This document shows positions 14,935-28,582 of a stretch of DNA of 59,545 nt, piece by piece. The notes under the pieces are model-generated. The model saw only the letters and a program-made list of their open reading frames with translations, made no database searches and was not told the origin of the DNA. Source of the DNA: Paramecium sonneborni (lineage: Eukaryota > Ciliophora > Oligohymenophorea > Peniculida > Parameciidae). The position numbers and the translations under genes are program-made. Where the stretch lies: contig CAJJDN010000071.1 in NCBI GenBank assembly GCA_905182985.1, forward strand, positions 296,006 through 355,550, read 5' to 3'. Every line of letters begins with the position of its first letter. Within the stretch, counting starts at the first letter, position 1.

Positions 14935-15440
14935 TCATGAACATTTATCGAAACAGCATCTCTACAATTTTCTTTCATTTTATTTTTCATCAAACCCTAC
15001 TAAATTATTCACTTCTTTATTATTATATTCTAAGAAGTATGCTACCATTTCTATTATGTTATCCTCATACTTTAAAGAATTTGTCCAGACACGTTTTTAA
15101 AGTTTAGATACAATTTGTGATTCTTGATTATTTTATATGCAGAAATGTAAAAATGGATATAAATCTATGATAATTTAAATAAATCAGGTTTAGAAACTTT
15201 GTTATTCAACTATCAGTAAAATCTATAATTATATAAATTTATTATCACCATATCCAATTATTATTGCTATCAAACAAACATTTGTTGGAATCCAATTTAA
15301 AGAAGCATCAGATCAAAATATTTTTATGTTTATTACAATAATTCAGATACCTGGTTGCTGTTATTCTGTTATATTTCTTATATTTTAAAAGTGATATTTT
15401 CACTTTATTTTTATAAATTTTACACACACTGCAATGTATA
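14935..15440 (-). CDS. Hypothetical protein, N-terminus unresolved
   Basis: TGA at 14935-14937 with a convincing C-terminus: LYPFLHFCIQNNQESQIVSK, then EDNIIEMVAYFLEYNN and a Cys-containing end LQRCCFDKCS. A 33-nt intron (about 15143-15175) joins to a hydrophobic piece NVCLIAIIIGYGDNKF. Upstream, a frame reading VSELLQQTQKYFDLMLLQ appears before about 15310 but in a different phase. No credible start ATG is seen. Family unknown. Confidence 0.4.
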
Positions 15441-15632
15441 ATAATTGATTTATATATTTTTTGGAGCCTAAAAAAATAATATTTGATAATATGAGTTCAG
15501 TAAATATATAAATGTGTTTACATGTGATTTAGATTTAACAACATGAATAAAATTTATTATTGAATGACACTTTTATTTAATTCTTTGAAATTAAAGAATA
15601 ATTCATTATATTAATTATATAAATAAAATTAC

Positions 15633-16608
15633 ATGATGGATTAAATAGATTTACAAGATATGAGAAAGAAACTTCATGCTTACAAAAAGACTGGAAAAAA
15701 ATAAGTCATTAGTATACTTAATCAATTAGAGGATCCGAAGATTGATTAAAAGTATGGTAGATGATATAGATTAGGGCACTTGCTGAGTCTAAAATTCACA
15801 AAACTGTGAGGACACTTACACAAATTGAATTAATAAGTGAAGGAAATTTAAGTGAATAAGATATGAAATAAATAAAAGAAAAAGCAACAGAAACTTTATA
15901 AAAGTTAAAAAGAAATGAGAAGCCAGGACCATAAGAAAAAATAACAACAATATCTGTAACTCCAGATAGAAAATAATCAGTGGAAGTATAAAATACAGGT
16001 GCAATTAATTAAAATGATTTTATGAATTAATTGGGACTTCCATAAAATTTTGATCCAATTAGATTGAAAGTATTGCAGACAATAATTCAGAAATTTAACA
16101 ATGAATAAATTTCATAGTAAGAAAGTATTACATTTTGTAAGAGATTAGAAAATGAAGTATATAATAAAATTAATGTTAGATAAGTATGAAATTTAAGGAT
16201 AAAGAAAGATAATATTAAACAGCTATAAAAGAGATACTGAAATATTTATAAAATGATAAAGATGGAAGTGTTAGAAATAGATTATTAACTGGATTAATTG
16301 ATATACCAACAGCAGCATAATTAAGATCAGAAGACTGGACAAGTGCAACAGTATATATATGAGTCTAGAAATAGAGATTAGCCTTAGCAGGGGGAGTAGG
16401 TAGAGAAATTCTATCAGCTAATGATATGAACCATAATAAATATATAGCTTAAGCTATTAATAAAGATGTAGCATTAGCTATGTGTAATAATTGCAATTAA
16501 AAATAAATGAAATTGGTTAATGAAATTTAAACTAGAGCTAGTGATGAACCTTCTACCAAATTTTATGAATGTTTGAATTGCGGAGTTGGAGAAACTACAA
16601 ATGGTTGA
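15633..16608 (+). CDS. Transcription elongation factor TFIIS-like
   Basis: TFIIS rescues backtracked RNA polymerase II by stimulating transcript cleavage. ATG at 15633, TGA at 16606-16608, three introns (one ends AAG, the last only 18 nt). The N-terminal third resembles a weak TFIIS N-domain (LQDMRKKLHAYKKTG). The central domain has FCKRLENEVYNKI and YLQNDKDGSVRNRLLTGLID. The C-terminal zinc ribbon is clear: CNNCNQKQMKLVNEI, then TRASDEPSTKFYECLNCG, with the catalytic Asp-Glu pair on the hairpin and four zinc cysteines. The order N-domain, central domain, ribbon is that of the family. Confidence 0.88.
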
Positions 16609-16674
16609 TTTTATTGGTTATTGAATATAAATATAATATAATACACTTTTCAAAAGACATTTATAATATTAATA

Positions 16675-18154
<1,480 letters not shown>

Positions 18155-18189
18155 TCATTATATTAATTTCAATAAAATCAAAACTAAAA

Positions 18190-19293
18190 ATGAATAACTC
18201 TCAATCTACTTATAGTAACAATTCAAGATTTGTATCTTCTAACAGAGATCCCCTCCAGAAATACAAAGAAAGTTTAAAGGAAAAATTTAAACTTATGTAT
18301 GATTAAATTGAAGAATAAAAATTTGCAAACCCATTTTTACCTCATGAAGGAACAATATTTCTTACTGAATAATAATCCTTAAGATCTTTCTTAAATTCAA
18401 CTTAAAAATTAGCTGAAATTTCTCATTATCAAGATGAATTAATCTCGATAAAAAAAGAAAATGAAATCATACCTCTTAATGCAGAACCATCCTATTAAAC
18501 TATTAATAAAATAAAACCAAGAATATTTGATCAACTTCATTTTTCAATTCCTCTTTTTAAAAGTTTAATAAAAACATCTATCTTGCCAAATACTATTTAA
18601 TAATAATTACAAGAAGATAAGAACTGCCAAACCAGTTTTAATCAAGATAAACTACCTCATTAATCTTTATTTAAAAATATAGATATTCAAAAACCTAAAT
18701 CTACAATTGGAGTCTAAGTTAATTAAACTTTAGAACATGTTGAATTAGAGAATGTATCTATTTAATATACAATTAAATCTGATTAAAATGTATCATAAAT
18801 TCACAGTTTTCAATCTTATATCGATAGATTTTATGATTATTAATAATTGGAATAGTGTGTAAATAGAAAATAAAATTATTCAGATTTAAAATTAGTTAAT
18901 TAAAGTGATGATTATTACTATATCTTTTGTAAAGAATGTTAATAATTTGTAAGAATGTATAAAAATAATCATAATTCATTTCATTAAAAGCACTGCAAAA
19001 CTTTAAAATATGAAAATACATTTTAAGAATTAATAGGAAAATTTAAATACTTATTAGTTTATGAAACTAATTAATTAAGAGATTATGATGATAAATGTAT
19101 CAATATTAGAAAATATTGTCTTGCAGCTTAATAAATATGTACTTTATTAGAGAAAACTCCTTGTGAAAAGAGAATCAATTAATTGAAAGTCGACTTAATA
19201 AAGATTCATAATAAAGTATATTAGCTACACGATGTTCATTCTATGAAAATCTATTAACTATTTGAATAAATAACAATAAAATTAAAAGATTGA
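18190..19293 (+). CDS. Hypothetical protein with Cys/His cluster
   Basis: Single-exon gene of 367 residues, ATG at 18190 (MNNSQSTYSNNSRF), TGA at 19291-19293. The first 240 residues are polar and low-complexity. A possible zinc site follows at about residues 250-275: FCKECQQFVRMYKNN then HQKHCKTLKYE, i.e. two Cys, His, Cys. The C-terminal 100 residues are helical (QELIGKFKYLLVYETNQL). It begins 35 bases after the PTEN-like stop. No family recognised. Confidence 0.65.
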
Positions 19294-19353
19294 TTTAAAA
19301 AATTTAATCATTATTATTTATTTTTACATTAATATACATATATGATTATATAA

Positions 19354-20080
19354 TCACTTTTTTTTTAATATTTTATCATAATTAAACATAGCCAAAACTA
19401 ATCCAAAAATTATTAATGGAGCAAATACTTGACCTATTTTATTCTATTCTTTTGATGGGGTTTCCTTCTTTATGGCAAATATGATCTAAATAATTATAAA
19501 ATATAATACTGGTTGAGTAGTTATCTATCTATTGAGTAATGAAATTTTTGATATATTTTATTCGAAATTTAATTACTTATGAACATTTTCTCCTTTTTCC
19601 TTAGTTTTCTCAACAACTAATTATAATTTTAGAGTTTTTGCTTCATTTGTTTCAACTTCAAAGTAATTATAAAAACTCAATGTTCTACCTTAAAGTTATT
19701 CTAATAACAATCCTAAATATAATACCATCTTAATTATCAAAAACTTTAAAAGACTTAATATAATATAAATTTTTTTCTGCTTATGTAAAATCTCCTTCAA
19801 AAACTATTTATCCTATTAATCTAAAATGATCAAATGATTTTTCATCAATATCTGAATTCAATAATTCTTCCTATATTTCATCAGTTTACACTTATTGCTT
19901 TTCTTATTCCCTTTCTGTTACTTATTCAATAAATGCTTAATCCTATTCTTATTAATTAGTTTAAGCCTCTATATATTCAATGTTTGTATCTACTTCTGCT
20001 TATTATGATAATTTCTCAACATTATCATCTTAAAATATAGTTTTTTCTTGTTGTTATTGTTATTACTTTTATTGTTGTTA

Positions 20081-20121
<41 letters not shown>

Positions 20122-20539
20122 GTTACTAATATTACTATTATTATTATTATACTTTTGGCTCTTCAACTGGGGCTCTCTTAATAGAAAAATTCAACTATTT
20201 ATTACAAAAAGAGCTAGCCTCATCAAATGTTTTGGATTGAAATTTTAAATTAATTTAACTTGGACTGGCCACAAATCCTTTTACTTTTGGTTAAATAAAA
20301 ATGATGTAATCAATTAATGAAGAAGCATCATCTTCGATTTCTATAGAGTAGAATCCATTTTCAGATATCTCAATATAATCAATAAATTAGTTATTTGTTC
20401 CTAAAAGTTTCATTTCTATTTGATTCACATTAATATCTTATTTATCTGCTTTTGGAATTCTTATAAAACCACTACATATAATAGCATCTTAAGCTACTAC
20501 ACTCAATAATGTCACCAATCCAAGTATTATTTTTATCAT
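19354..20539 (-). CDS. NOMO-like type I membrane protein with polyglutamine tract
   Basis: ATG at 20539, TGA at 19354-19356. Signal peptide MIKIILGLVTLLSVVAQDA, then IICSGFIRIPKADKQDINVN, QIEMKLLG, NGFYSIEIEDD and FDEASSFCNKQLNFSI. This resembles the N-terminal beta-sandwich of nodal modulator (NOMO), an ER translocon-associated protein. A glutamine tract of about 35 residues, coded by TAA/TAG/CAA, follows. Then an acidic Q/E-rich linker, a second lumenal-looking region (NEAKTLKLQLVVEKT) and one C-terminal span VFAPLIIFGLVLAMF with a short basic cytosolic tail. Frame needs help near 19700-19730. Much shorter than animal NOMO; other ER membrane subunits remain possible. Confidence 0.6.
20049..20151. 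repeat. (TTA/TTG)n trinucleotide microsatellite
   Basis: About 100 bases of interrupted TTA/TTG/CTA triplets on the plus strand. Read on the minus strand in frame they are TAA, CAA and TAG codons, all glutamine in this code, so they encode the polyglutamine tract of the NOMO-like gene. Confidence 0.85.
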
Positions 20540-20720
20540 AAATATATATTATTTTAAATTCAATAAAAATATTATATTGAGTCAGGGCTAGCAAGATATG
20601 TTCATCATTATAAGCAGATGTCCCTATCAAATTTCATCATATTCATTATTTAATTAACTTATACTTCATTTAATATACCTTTTCCATATTTAAAATTTAT
20701 GGGATTATATATTAATTTAT

Positions 20721-21119
20721 ATGCAGCAAACTCCTTTAAGGGGTAGAAAAAGTCTATTCGATTATTTACTACAAAGTAGAAGTTTGAGTTCTAAGTAGAA
20801 GTCAAGACATCTTAGTGGAATCTATATTGAAGGAAGCAGAGCACCTATTGATTAAAGAATTCAAAAAACAAGGCCAAATAAACTTTAAATTAAAACTGAA
20901 TATATGGATTATTTTGTTTTTCAGACTAATGAAAATATAATCATGCCTTAAACTAAAATATGTTCATAAAGATAACCTGCTATTTATAATTTACAATTCA
21001 CAATTAATAAAAAACAATCTAAATTGCAAATTATTAACAGAAAACCAAGTAAATCATTTTATACAATTCAAATATATTCCAAATCTTAAGAAAAATCTGA
21101 AAGTAGATAATTCAAGTGA
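20721..21119 (+). CDS. Hypothetical basic protein
   Basis: ATG at 20721 (MQQTPLRGRKSLFDYLLQ), uninterrupted to TGA at 21117-21119, about 132 residues. Rich in K, R, S and Q with motifs such as RSLSSKQKSRHLSG. The LRGRKSLFDYLL start could be a docking or phosphorylation motif. No domain recognised. It stands alone between two minus-strand genes. Confidence 0.5.
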
Positions 21120-21290
21120 AAAACCATATGTATATAACTATAAATATTATAAATTGTATAAGAATATTTAGATATTTTATAAGGGTTTCCATATATATTT
21201 GCATATTTTAAAAGAATTTTAATGAAAGTAAACTAAAAACAATATTTAATATTGAAGTACCAGTTTATCTTAAATAAAATACAAACAAAA

Positions 21291-21711
21291 TCACATTATG
21301 GCACAGTAATTAAATTTGCTGAATTTATCACATTCATGTTCATCTTGCATTCTATGTTTTAAACATACATTTCTTTTACATGAAGTACAATAAAATTTAT
21401 TAAGATCATTTAATAAAATTTTGCATTTGGGGCATTTAGATTTTTGAACATTAATTTTTTAACAAACATGTTGCTTTAGAACATCAATTTCAAATTATGA
21501 TGAAAGGTAATTAATTACTTAATTACACTGCTTGCATTAAAGAGCTTTTCTTTCTTGATATTGAAATGGACATTCATGCTATTTTAATTCCTTATGTTCA
21601 AGACAGAATTTTTGATTACATAAAGTACATTTAAATGGTAAGAAATCTCTTCTTTTACAATAATCTACATCACATCTTTCCATTTGATCATCAAGATTCA
21701 TTTTGTATTTT
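21291..21711 (-). CDS. AN1-type zinc-finger protein (ZFAND2-like)
   Basis: Intronless, ATG at 21711 (MNLDDQMERCDVDYCKRRD), TGA at 21291-21293, about 138 residues. Two AN1 fingers: residues 9-44 (CDVDYCKRRDFLPFKCTLC, then FCLEHKELKQHEC) and about 92-128 (CPKCKILLNDL, CTSCKRNVCLKHRMQDEHEC), with the Cys/His spacing of the family. Animal ZFAND2 proteins have two such fingers and act with the proteasome and p97 in protein quality control. Here there are no ubiquitin-interacting motifs beyond the fingers. Role in this organism is inferred from family only. Confidence 0.85.
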
Positions 21712-21781
21712 TAAGAATGCTTTATATTTTGGAAAAGTATTTTTAATTTAAATTAATATTCTAGAACCTTGATAAAATAGA

Positions 21782-21976
21782 ATGAACTAAAATCAAAACT
21801 TTTATATATCAATAAAGTTCAAACAAAAAAAGATCGATTTAATAGAAGTACAAGATAAAACAGATGCTGCTTAATTAGCCATAGAATTTTGTTAACAACA
21901 CCCAGAATATTTGGAATACAGGTACCGATTGATGAAAGTAATTGAAGCTATAATTTTACTTCATAAATTTAAATGA
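21782..21976 (+). CDS. Hypothetical 64-residue protein
   Basis: ATG at 21782 (MNQNQNFYISIKFKQKK) to TGA at 21974-21976, no intron. The interior DLIEVQDKTDAAQLAIEFCQ then HPEYLEYRYRLMKVIEAIIL is helical and balanced in charge. Similar short terminal segments occur at the ends of ciliate axonemal proteins, but nothing specific matches. It ends 12 bases before the convergent topoisomerase gene's stop. Confidence 0.45.
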
Positions 21977-21988
21977 ATTAAGTTGAGA

Positions 21989-22602
21989 TCATTAATTTTT
22001 CTTCTTTCCCTTTTTCATAGGGCAATTAGAAGCTTTGGGATGCCTTCCCGTAATTCCACATGAGGGACAGAGTTTATCTTTTTTTTCATCTTTATTTGGA
22101 TCTTCTATTGATACCATTGTCCTAGTATTATTACATACATCTTCGAAATGTCCAGATTAATTACATTTCTTACAAAAGACCTATTTCATCAAGAAACCTT
22201 ATTTAGATTTTGAATTTAATAAATTAGTTTATTGAGATTCCTTATTATTATTTTTCCATTCTGTTTTCAAACCTTCAGAACATCCAGGATGTAAACATAA
22301 AGTTTGGGATTTTTGTTATAATTTTGAGTTTTCTGAAAATTCAGTTTAAAATAATAAAGAATTACATTTCTTACATTTTTTATCTGTTCTCAATATTGAT
22401 TTTATATAATCAGGTAAAAATATAGCTTAATTGCATTAAGGATAACCAAGACAACCTAAAAAATAGGTACTTTTTATTTTAGATTATCTAATTTTCATTT
22501 AATTTCTACACAAATTACATTAGAAAGTCTCTTCATTTGGGAATGTTTTAGATTAAAAATTAGAATTTAGATTATTTTAAGATCTATCAAAATCTTAAAA
22601 TC

Positions 22603-22659
<57 letters not shown>

Positions 22660-24672
22660 TTCTATTATTATTATTTTATGGTTATTAAAATTGTTAATTT
22701 AATTATGTCAGATCTCTATTTTAGGTATTTTCATCAATATTATTTTCATCATAATCTTTCAAAGCTTCTAAATATTGTCCAAATGTTTAAATGATTAATT
22801 ATTTTTTTTATTAAAGTTCTTTTAGTATAACACCCATTTCTTCAATAGTAGTTTAAACTATATCTTATTTTTATTTAATTCCTAATGCAACTTCATTCAT
22901 TCTTTATTCCATCAGAGCTCTTAAATGAGGTTTATGAAGTGTAAAACCAAGTACTTCATAAGATTCTACTAATGCTAATCCAAGTTTAGTTGGTTTAATA
23001 ACTTAACCTTTTTTTAATGCATATTCTCTCTCTTAAATAGTATTTATATGTTCATGAATAGTTGCATCTGTTCCAATACCATTTTTATCCATCATTCCAA
23101 TTAATTCAGCTTCTGTTAATGGAGATGGAGGAGATGTCTTTCCATTTTAAACTTTTAATTAAATTTATATCATATCTCCTTTATTATATTTTGGAATCTA
23201 TGATTATGACCATTCATCATAAGGATAAATTTCTAAAAAGTTTTTTTCAAGGATAACTAAACCTTATTTATAGAAAGATTCTTCTTAAACTTATAAATTT
23301 AATGTAGTTTCAGATCCTTTTGCATTTTTAGAGCAACATGCTAAAAAATGTCTTGTAATTAATTAATAAACAGCCCATTCTTATTATGATTAAGCATCTG
23401 ATTCACACATCATTTTAACTGGATGTATTGGAGGATGAGCTTTATCATCTTTATTTCCTGCTCTAGGTTAATCAAAATTATAATTAATTAAATTTTATGC
23501 AAATTCTCCCCATACAGGATGATTTATCTAATCCTTTATAATATTTTATAAATTAATTGTTGGTGGAAATTTGTTAGTTTCTGTTCTTGGATAACTAATA
23601 AAACCTCTATTATATAATTTTTCAGCTAATTCCATAGCTTTATGAGCAGATATTTTAAGTTTTTTAGATGCTAATTTTTCAAATTCAATTGTAGATAACG
23701 GATAAGGTTTCCATTTTTAAACTTCTTTTTATTAAACATCAGTTACCTTTGCTTATTCTGTAAAGCATCTTTCAAAAAGTATCAATACTATCATTTCATC
23801 AAAGATATTTCCTCTACTCCAATTATATACACATCCACTTTAATCTTCACATTAAATATACCAAAACTTCTCTTTAACAAATGAATCAATTTCTTTTTAT
23901 CTTTATACAACAAATCCTAATGTAGGTATTTAACATGGACCATAACTAACAATAGATGTTAGATTGAATTGCTTCTATAATAATAGTGTTTAAAATCTTG
24001 TAAATGATGCTCCTATTCTTAGATCAATTTCTTATCTAGCTAATACAGAATTTGATAAATTTTCATCTGGCTTTTTTAAATTGTCTAAAGCCTAAAAAAT
24101 AAAAATAAATTGATATAATATACTTTCTTTATATCAACATAAGTAACTGCTGAAAAATGAGCTCTATGTACTTAAATTTATGGATTTGATTCTTTACAAA
24201 CATCTAGAACTTCAAATGCTATATTTTCACCCTCTCTATCACAATCCAACCACAGAATTAATTGATTACATTATTTTGCAAATATTGATAAATTTTGTTC
24301 CAAAGATCCTATAGTTAATTCCATATTATACTCTTTTCATTTGATATTATATTTTCAATTTCTGCATCTTATAATATTGTTAATGGATCCCATTATTCCC
24401 AACTCTTATATTTCATAGGATATCTTAAATTTTTTAAATGACCTGTAACAGATGTCATCCACATCTCAGCTTCCTAATCTCCGAAATTAAAATCAAATTT
24501 GAATAATTTATTATAAGGAGATTAGGTTTCTTCTACAGAGTGACCACGAGCAAGCACTGTTGCTATTGACCTTGCTACTGAAGGTTTTTCTGCCACATTC
24601 AGTATCCTGACTTTTTCAAACTATCATCTTAATAAATAAACATACCTTAAATCCTGTTTTAAATTTTTTCAT
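21989..24672 (-). CDS. TOP3A: DNA topoisomerase III (type IA)
   Basis: Type IA topoisomerase that passes single strands and, with RecQ helicases, dissolves recombination intermediates. ATG at 24672, a 25-nt intron (24621-24645), at least one more near 24095-24125, TGA at 21989-21991. TOPRIM start [20 protein letters not shown], then [11 protein letters not shown]. The active-site region reads [17 protein letters not shown] with the catalytic Tyr in SYPRTE. The C-terminal third has a polyglutamine tract, then Cys-rich zinc elements ([35 protein letters not shown]) and a final [17 protein letters not shown] knuckle, as in the alpha isoform. Isoform alpha is inferred from those C-terminal zinc elements. 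Confidence 0.9.
22604..22658. repeat. (TTA)n microsatellite, polyglutamine in topoisomerase III
   Basis: About 18 consecutive TTA triplets on the plus strand. On the coding minus strand they are TAA codons in frame, giving about 18 glutamines between QNNNNRK and RFQDFDRSQ in the linker before the zinc elements. Confidence 0.85.
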
Positions 24673-24916
24673 TTATTCAATTAAACTTAAAACATCTCTT
24701 TTTTAAATTAAACATAATTATATATACATATAAATATTTACTCTCCTTTATATCAATCATTTTTTACTCATTATTCAATATTACTATATCAACATAACCC
24801 ATTCTTAATTTCTATTTACTTATATAATTTAATCAAATATTACTCATATTTCTTTTTTATATAAATCAAATTTATTATATATATATTGCAATCATTTTAT
24901 AAAATACTTTCATAAT

Positions 24917-26718
24917 TCAAATAAGTTAAACTTCTAAGTTACTCATTTTGATAAAAAATACATAATCTGATGTATCATCATTCGGTAATTATATAGCATA
25001 TTATGTATTTTTCATTAAATCTAAACAAATTAAATTTTTTTCCTCTTTTCTATATGCAAATATATATGATTAATTTAAAAGCAATCTAATCGATGACTTA
25101 GTTTAACTAGATAAACATTCTAAAATTTAATTAATTAATTACCTCCTTTTTCATTCAAACCATAAACTTTTGGAAATGCATATTTTTATTTTATCTATGT
25201 TAAATTAATTATTCCTGCTTCAATTTCATAATTTTCAACAGAAGATCTAAGATATATATGAATTTAATTCTATTCTGTTAATTTAAAAACCCCTTCAACA
25301 ACAGCAAAACACTCTTTAATACTAAATATAGTACTAAATTTATTTGAATATTTCATATGCTTTTCAGATTTATCAATATCAAATCTTTTTGTAGTTATTA
25401 ATTATATATCTTTGATTTATTCTGTATCTAAATAATTTCTTTTATTATCATTAGATCTTGTCAATTTTACTACTTTTTATTCTTCATTTTATCTATCTTT
25501 ATAACCTCTTAATGGAGGAGGTTTTGGTGGTGACATATAAGATTCAGAATTGATTTCTTAAGTTTTATTAATAGATTATTCATTTTATGCTTTACCATTA
25601 ATATTTTGATTCGATTATAATATAACACTATTTTATTATTGTTAATGATCTTTATAACCTCTAAGTGGTAATACTTTCACTTCATTAATAGAATCAATAA
25701 TTTATTTTGTTGAATTTTCTCTAATAATATTTTCTGATGATTATATTTATTTAATTTCTGGTTATGGTTTTTAATTCTAAAATTGTTGTTCTTAAGAATC
25801 CTATTTTTAATTAGTATATTATTCAAAATGTTAATTTTTACGAGAATCTTTCTACTTTGTTAAAACAATATATTTTTAGGGTTTTTCATTTATTTTATTG
25901 TTTGTATTTGTATTAACAATAACACTATTTCCATTTTCTTAAAGATCAAAACGATTCTTTTGGGATTGCTCTCTTTATTATTGAGAATCTATAAAATTAA
26001 ATGAATCTTTTGAAATTTGAAAATCAGTTTTTAATTAAATTTCCTTGAGAGTATTTTTAAGTTCTCCATTTTGAATTACTGATTTATCTTTTTATTAAAT
26101 CATCTCTTATTAAGTATTTTGTAATGTAATAATTTATCTTTTGTTATCATTTGATTGATATTATAATCTTGTTTCTCTTTATTTTTTGTTTTCTTATATT
26201 TAATTAAATAAAGATTATTAGAGAATCTTAAATTCTTAATCAGTTTTATTTAAATGCATTTTAATTTATTTCTATAATTCATTATACTAATTTTCTGTTT
26301 AATAAAGACAATCTTTAAAAAAATGAATTTGTTCATTATCTAAATTTTAATAAACATCTATAAGTTTAGAGACTGTAGTATCTAAATCAATTTAATTTGG
26401 AAGTAAATAGTCTTGGAATTGTTAATAAGATTAGATTTATTCTTTCCAATTTTTATATGTTTCAAAAAATGTTTGATTAATTAATGAAATTAAAGCATCT
26501 TCATGATTAATCATAATTTTATGAATTCTAGCTAATAAATCTTAAAGTAAAGTAGTTTTCTTTTTATTTAGTTTAAGATTGATTGTATTAATAAGGTCTT
26601 CTTTTTCTAATACTTCATGACCTTCATTTTGATGAGCTACAATTGATTCCCAATCATTTAAAATTCTGTCTTATTAACATTGAGCACTCACACAAATAAA
26701 ATAAGCTTCTTATAACAT
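24917..26718 (-). CDS. Large ciliate-specific protein, coiled-coil head
   Basis: ATG at 26718 (MLQEAYFICVSAQCQQD), TGA at 24917-24919, a 23-nt intron near 25119-25141. Residues 1-220 are helical and coiled (ALISLINQTFFETYKNW, QIHFFKDCLYQTENQYNELQ) and follow an FICVSAQC..H motif reminiscent of a B-box remnant. The middle 300 residues are Q/N/S/K-rich with repeated proline motifs KVLPLRGYKDHQ and PKPPPLRGYKDRQ. The C-terminal 150 residues look globular (CFAVVEGVFKLTEQNQIHIY, LICLDLMKNTQYAIQL), perhaps a kelch-like beta structure. Function unknown. Confidence 0.6.
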
Positions 26719-26837
26719 TATTTATTTAGTGTTTAGTTGATTATCATTTAAAAAGATCAAAAAACAAGATAATCCTGTAAATATTATGAAAAGAAGTATT
26801 ATTAAATTTTAAATAAATTAAAATGATAATTAAAACA

Positions 26838-27908
26838 TCACAATTGAGTGAGTATAGGTTAGGATGCAGTTTTTGTGTATTATTTAATATCTGTTAAATT
26901 TCTGATTTCTACGTCTCTCTATTATTTAATTAAATCTTTAAATGAATGATAAGATCTCTTTTTATTATTATCATTAGTCTATTATAAAGAACGTAATTTA
27001 TCTTTATTTTCTATGATAGTATCATAACCGATATTGAAATCTTGAGAACCATTTGGAGATATATAATTACTTATTTATCGACTATGAATAGCAGTTTTGA
27101 AATGTGAAGGACTTTTAAATTCAACAGATTCTTAAGTAGAATGTCTTAAATTATTAACATAATAATTTTTATCAATATTTTTAGGAGTATAGGTATGCTT
27201 CATATTAGATTTGAATATATTCTATTTAACATAATCATCACCTTAATATTTTAATTAACTATCAAACAATCTTATTTAAATCATGTTTTATTTTTGTTGT
27301 TCTCTTTAATGTTATTTATGTATCATCATTTTATATTATGATGTAAATTTATCTTCTCCAGGAGTTATAGGTAGAGTTTCTGTTCTAGACTATCTAGAAT
27401 CACTTTTTAAAATATCTGCATTTTTTGGATCACTTAGTAAAAACAATTTATCTTTCTTAGTTAATATTCTCAATGGTTGTTAATCCTATTGTGTTTATTG
27501 TTTTTACTTTCTAAGTAAACTATGTATTTTTTTTAGATTTTAATGTGCTATAGCTTTTATATATCTAAACTCTGGTTTAACATTATCTAAAACTTTATCT
27601 AATTCTTATTGATAATGAGTTTCAGGACCATAAAATTCTGCAAAACAATCTTATATTTTTGATGATGCCATTTGAAAATGATTTGCTGTCTCTACTATAC
27701 CATTTACCATCTCTTATCTATGATTCACTACTTCTACGAAATCATTAATGATTCTTTTAGAATAAGTTATCTTGTTCTTTTATGAATATGGTTTAGGTAA
27801 TTAAATGTAATCAAGAGGATTCTTTTTCCAATACTTTTTTAAATTCACTCTAACTGGAGCATCATGCCAATTATGAATTACTTATACATGTTTATTTAAA
27901 GGTTTCAT
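26838..27908 (-). CDS. Ciliate-specific hypothetical protein
   Basis: Single exon of about 356 residues. ATG at 27908 (MKPLNKHVQVIHNWHDAPVR), TGA at 26838-26840. A conserved-looking N-terminal 120 residues (VNLKKYWKKNPLDYIQLPKP, RIINDFVEVVNHRQEMVNG, HFQMASSKIQDCFAEFYG) precede a long disordered K/S/Q-rich tail with Tyr- and Ser-based motifs (HTYTPKNIDKNYYVNNL). No known domain. Its start faces about 300 bases of intergenic DNA. Confidence 0.6.
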
Positions 27909-28213
27909 AATTTTATATCACTTTTTATAAATAAAAAAGACTAACTTATCATTAACACATAATCATAATGTTTTACATTTATTAATTCTATAAGATCATC
28001 ATCCTATATACATATCTTGACAACTTAGCAATTCTTAAAACAATTTAAAAAAAAACATAAACAAATATTTTTATTATTACTTTTGAATAATTCAATGATA
28101 ACTAGCAGAAAATATAATAGAATTTTCTAAAACTTCATTAATTATTTTTTTTACTATTCCCATATAATTTATTGAAAATTATTCAAAACGTTATTTTCAT
28201 TTTCTGATAAAAT

Positions 28214-28558
28214 TAATTCAACAAACTTCATTATAATCACTATAAAAATGATCAATAAAAACTTCTATACAAATTATCATTTCAATAAAATGGAACAATA
28301 AAAAAAAGTTTAGATCTTCTAATTCTATTATAAATCTAAAATAAATCTCGAATAATCATACTGTTGATTTTAGAATGTTTGGATGTTATTCAACAAAACA
28401 TAATTTTTTGTTATGAACATACTGATAATCAACATAGAACTAAATAATCAAGTATTAAGTTATTTATCGGATTTCTATATACACTAAAATGGAATAAGAA
28501 AATGAATGAGGAAGAAAGTTAGAGGATATGCTATGTAAATAATAACTAATTATAATGA
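28214..28558 (+). CDS. Possible hypothetical gene, start unclear
   Basis: A plus frame open from just after a TGA at about 28208 to TGA at 28556-28558 reads like protein (KNDQQKLLYKLSFQQNGTI, LECLDVIQQNIIFCYEHTDN, FIGFLYTLKWNKKMNEEES). It contains no ATG. An ATG at 28291 lies in another frame. It could be an internal exon or a frame-damaged gene. Sequence 27909-28213 upstream shows nothing recognisable. Confidence 0.3.
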
Positions 28559-28582
28559 TTAATTAATTTTATTTATTCTGTC

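Noticed and set aside
15816..16004. Hydrophobic minus-strand ORF
   Set aside because: Antisense shadow of the TFIIS gene; the hydrophobicity reflects the complement of Lys/Gln codons.
20048..20248. Plus-strand polyleucine ORF
   Set aside because: It is the antisense reading of the polyglutamine tract in the NOMO-like gene under the wrong genetic code.
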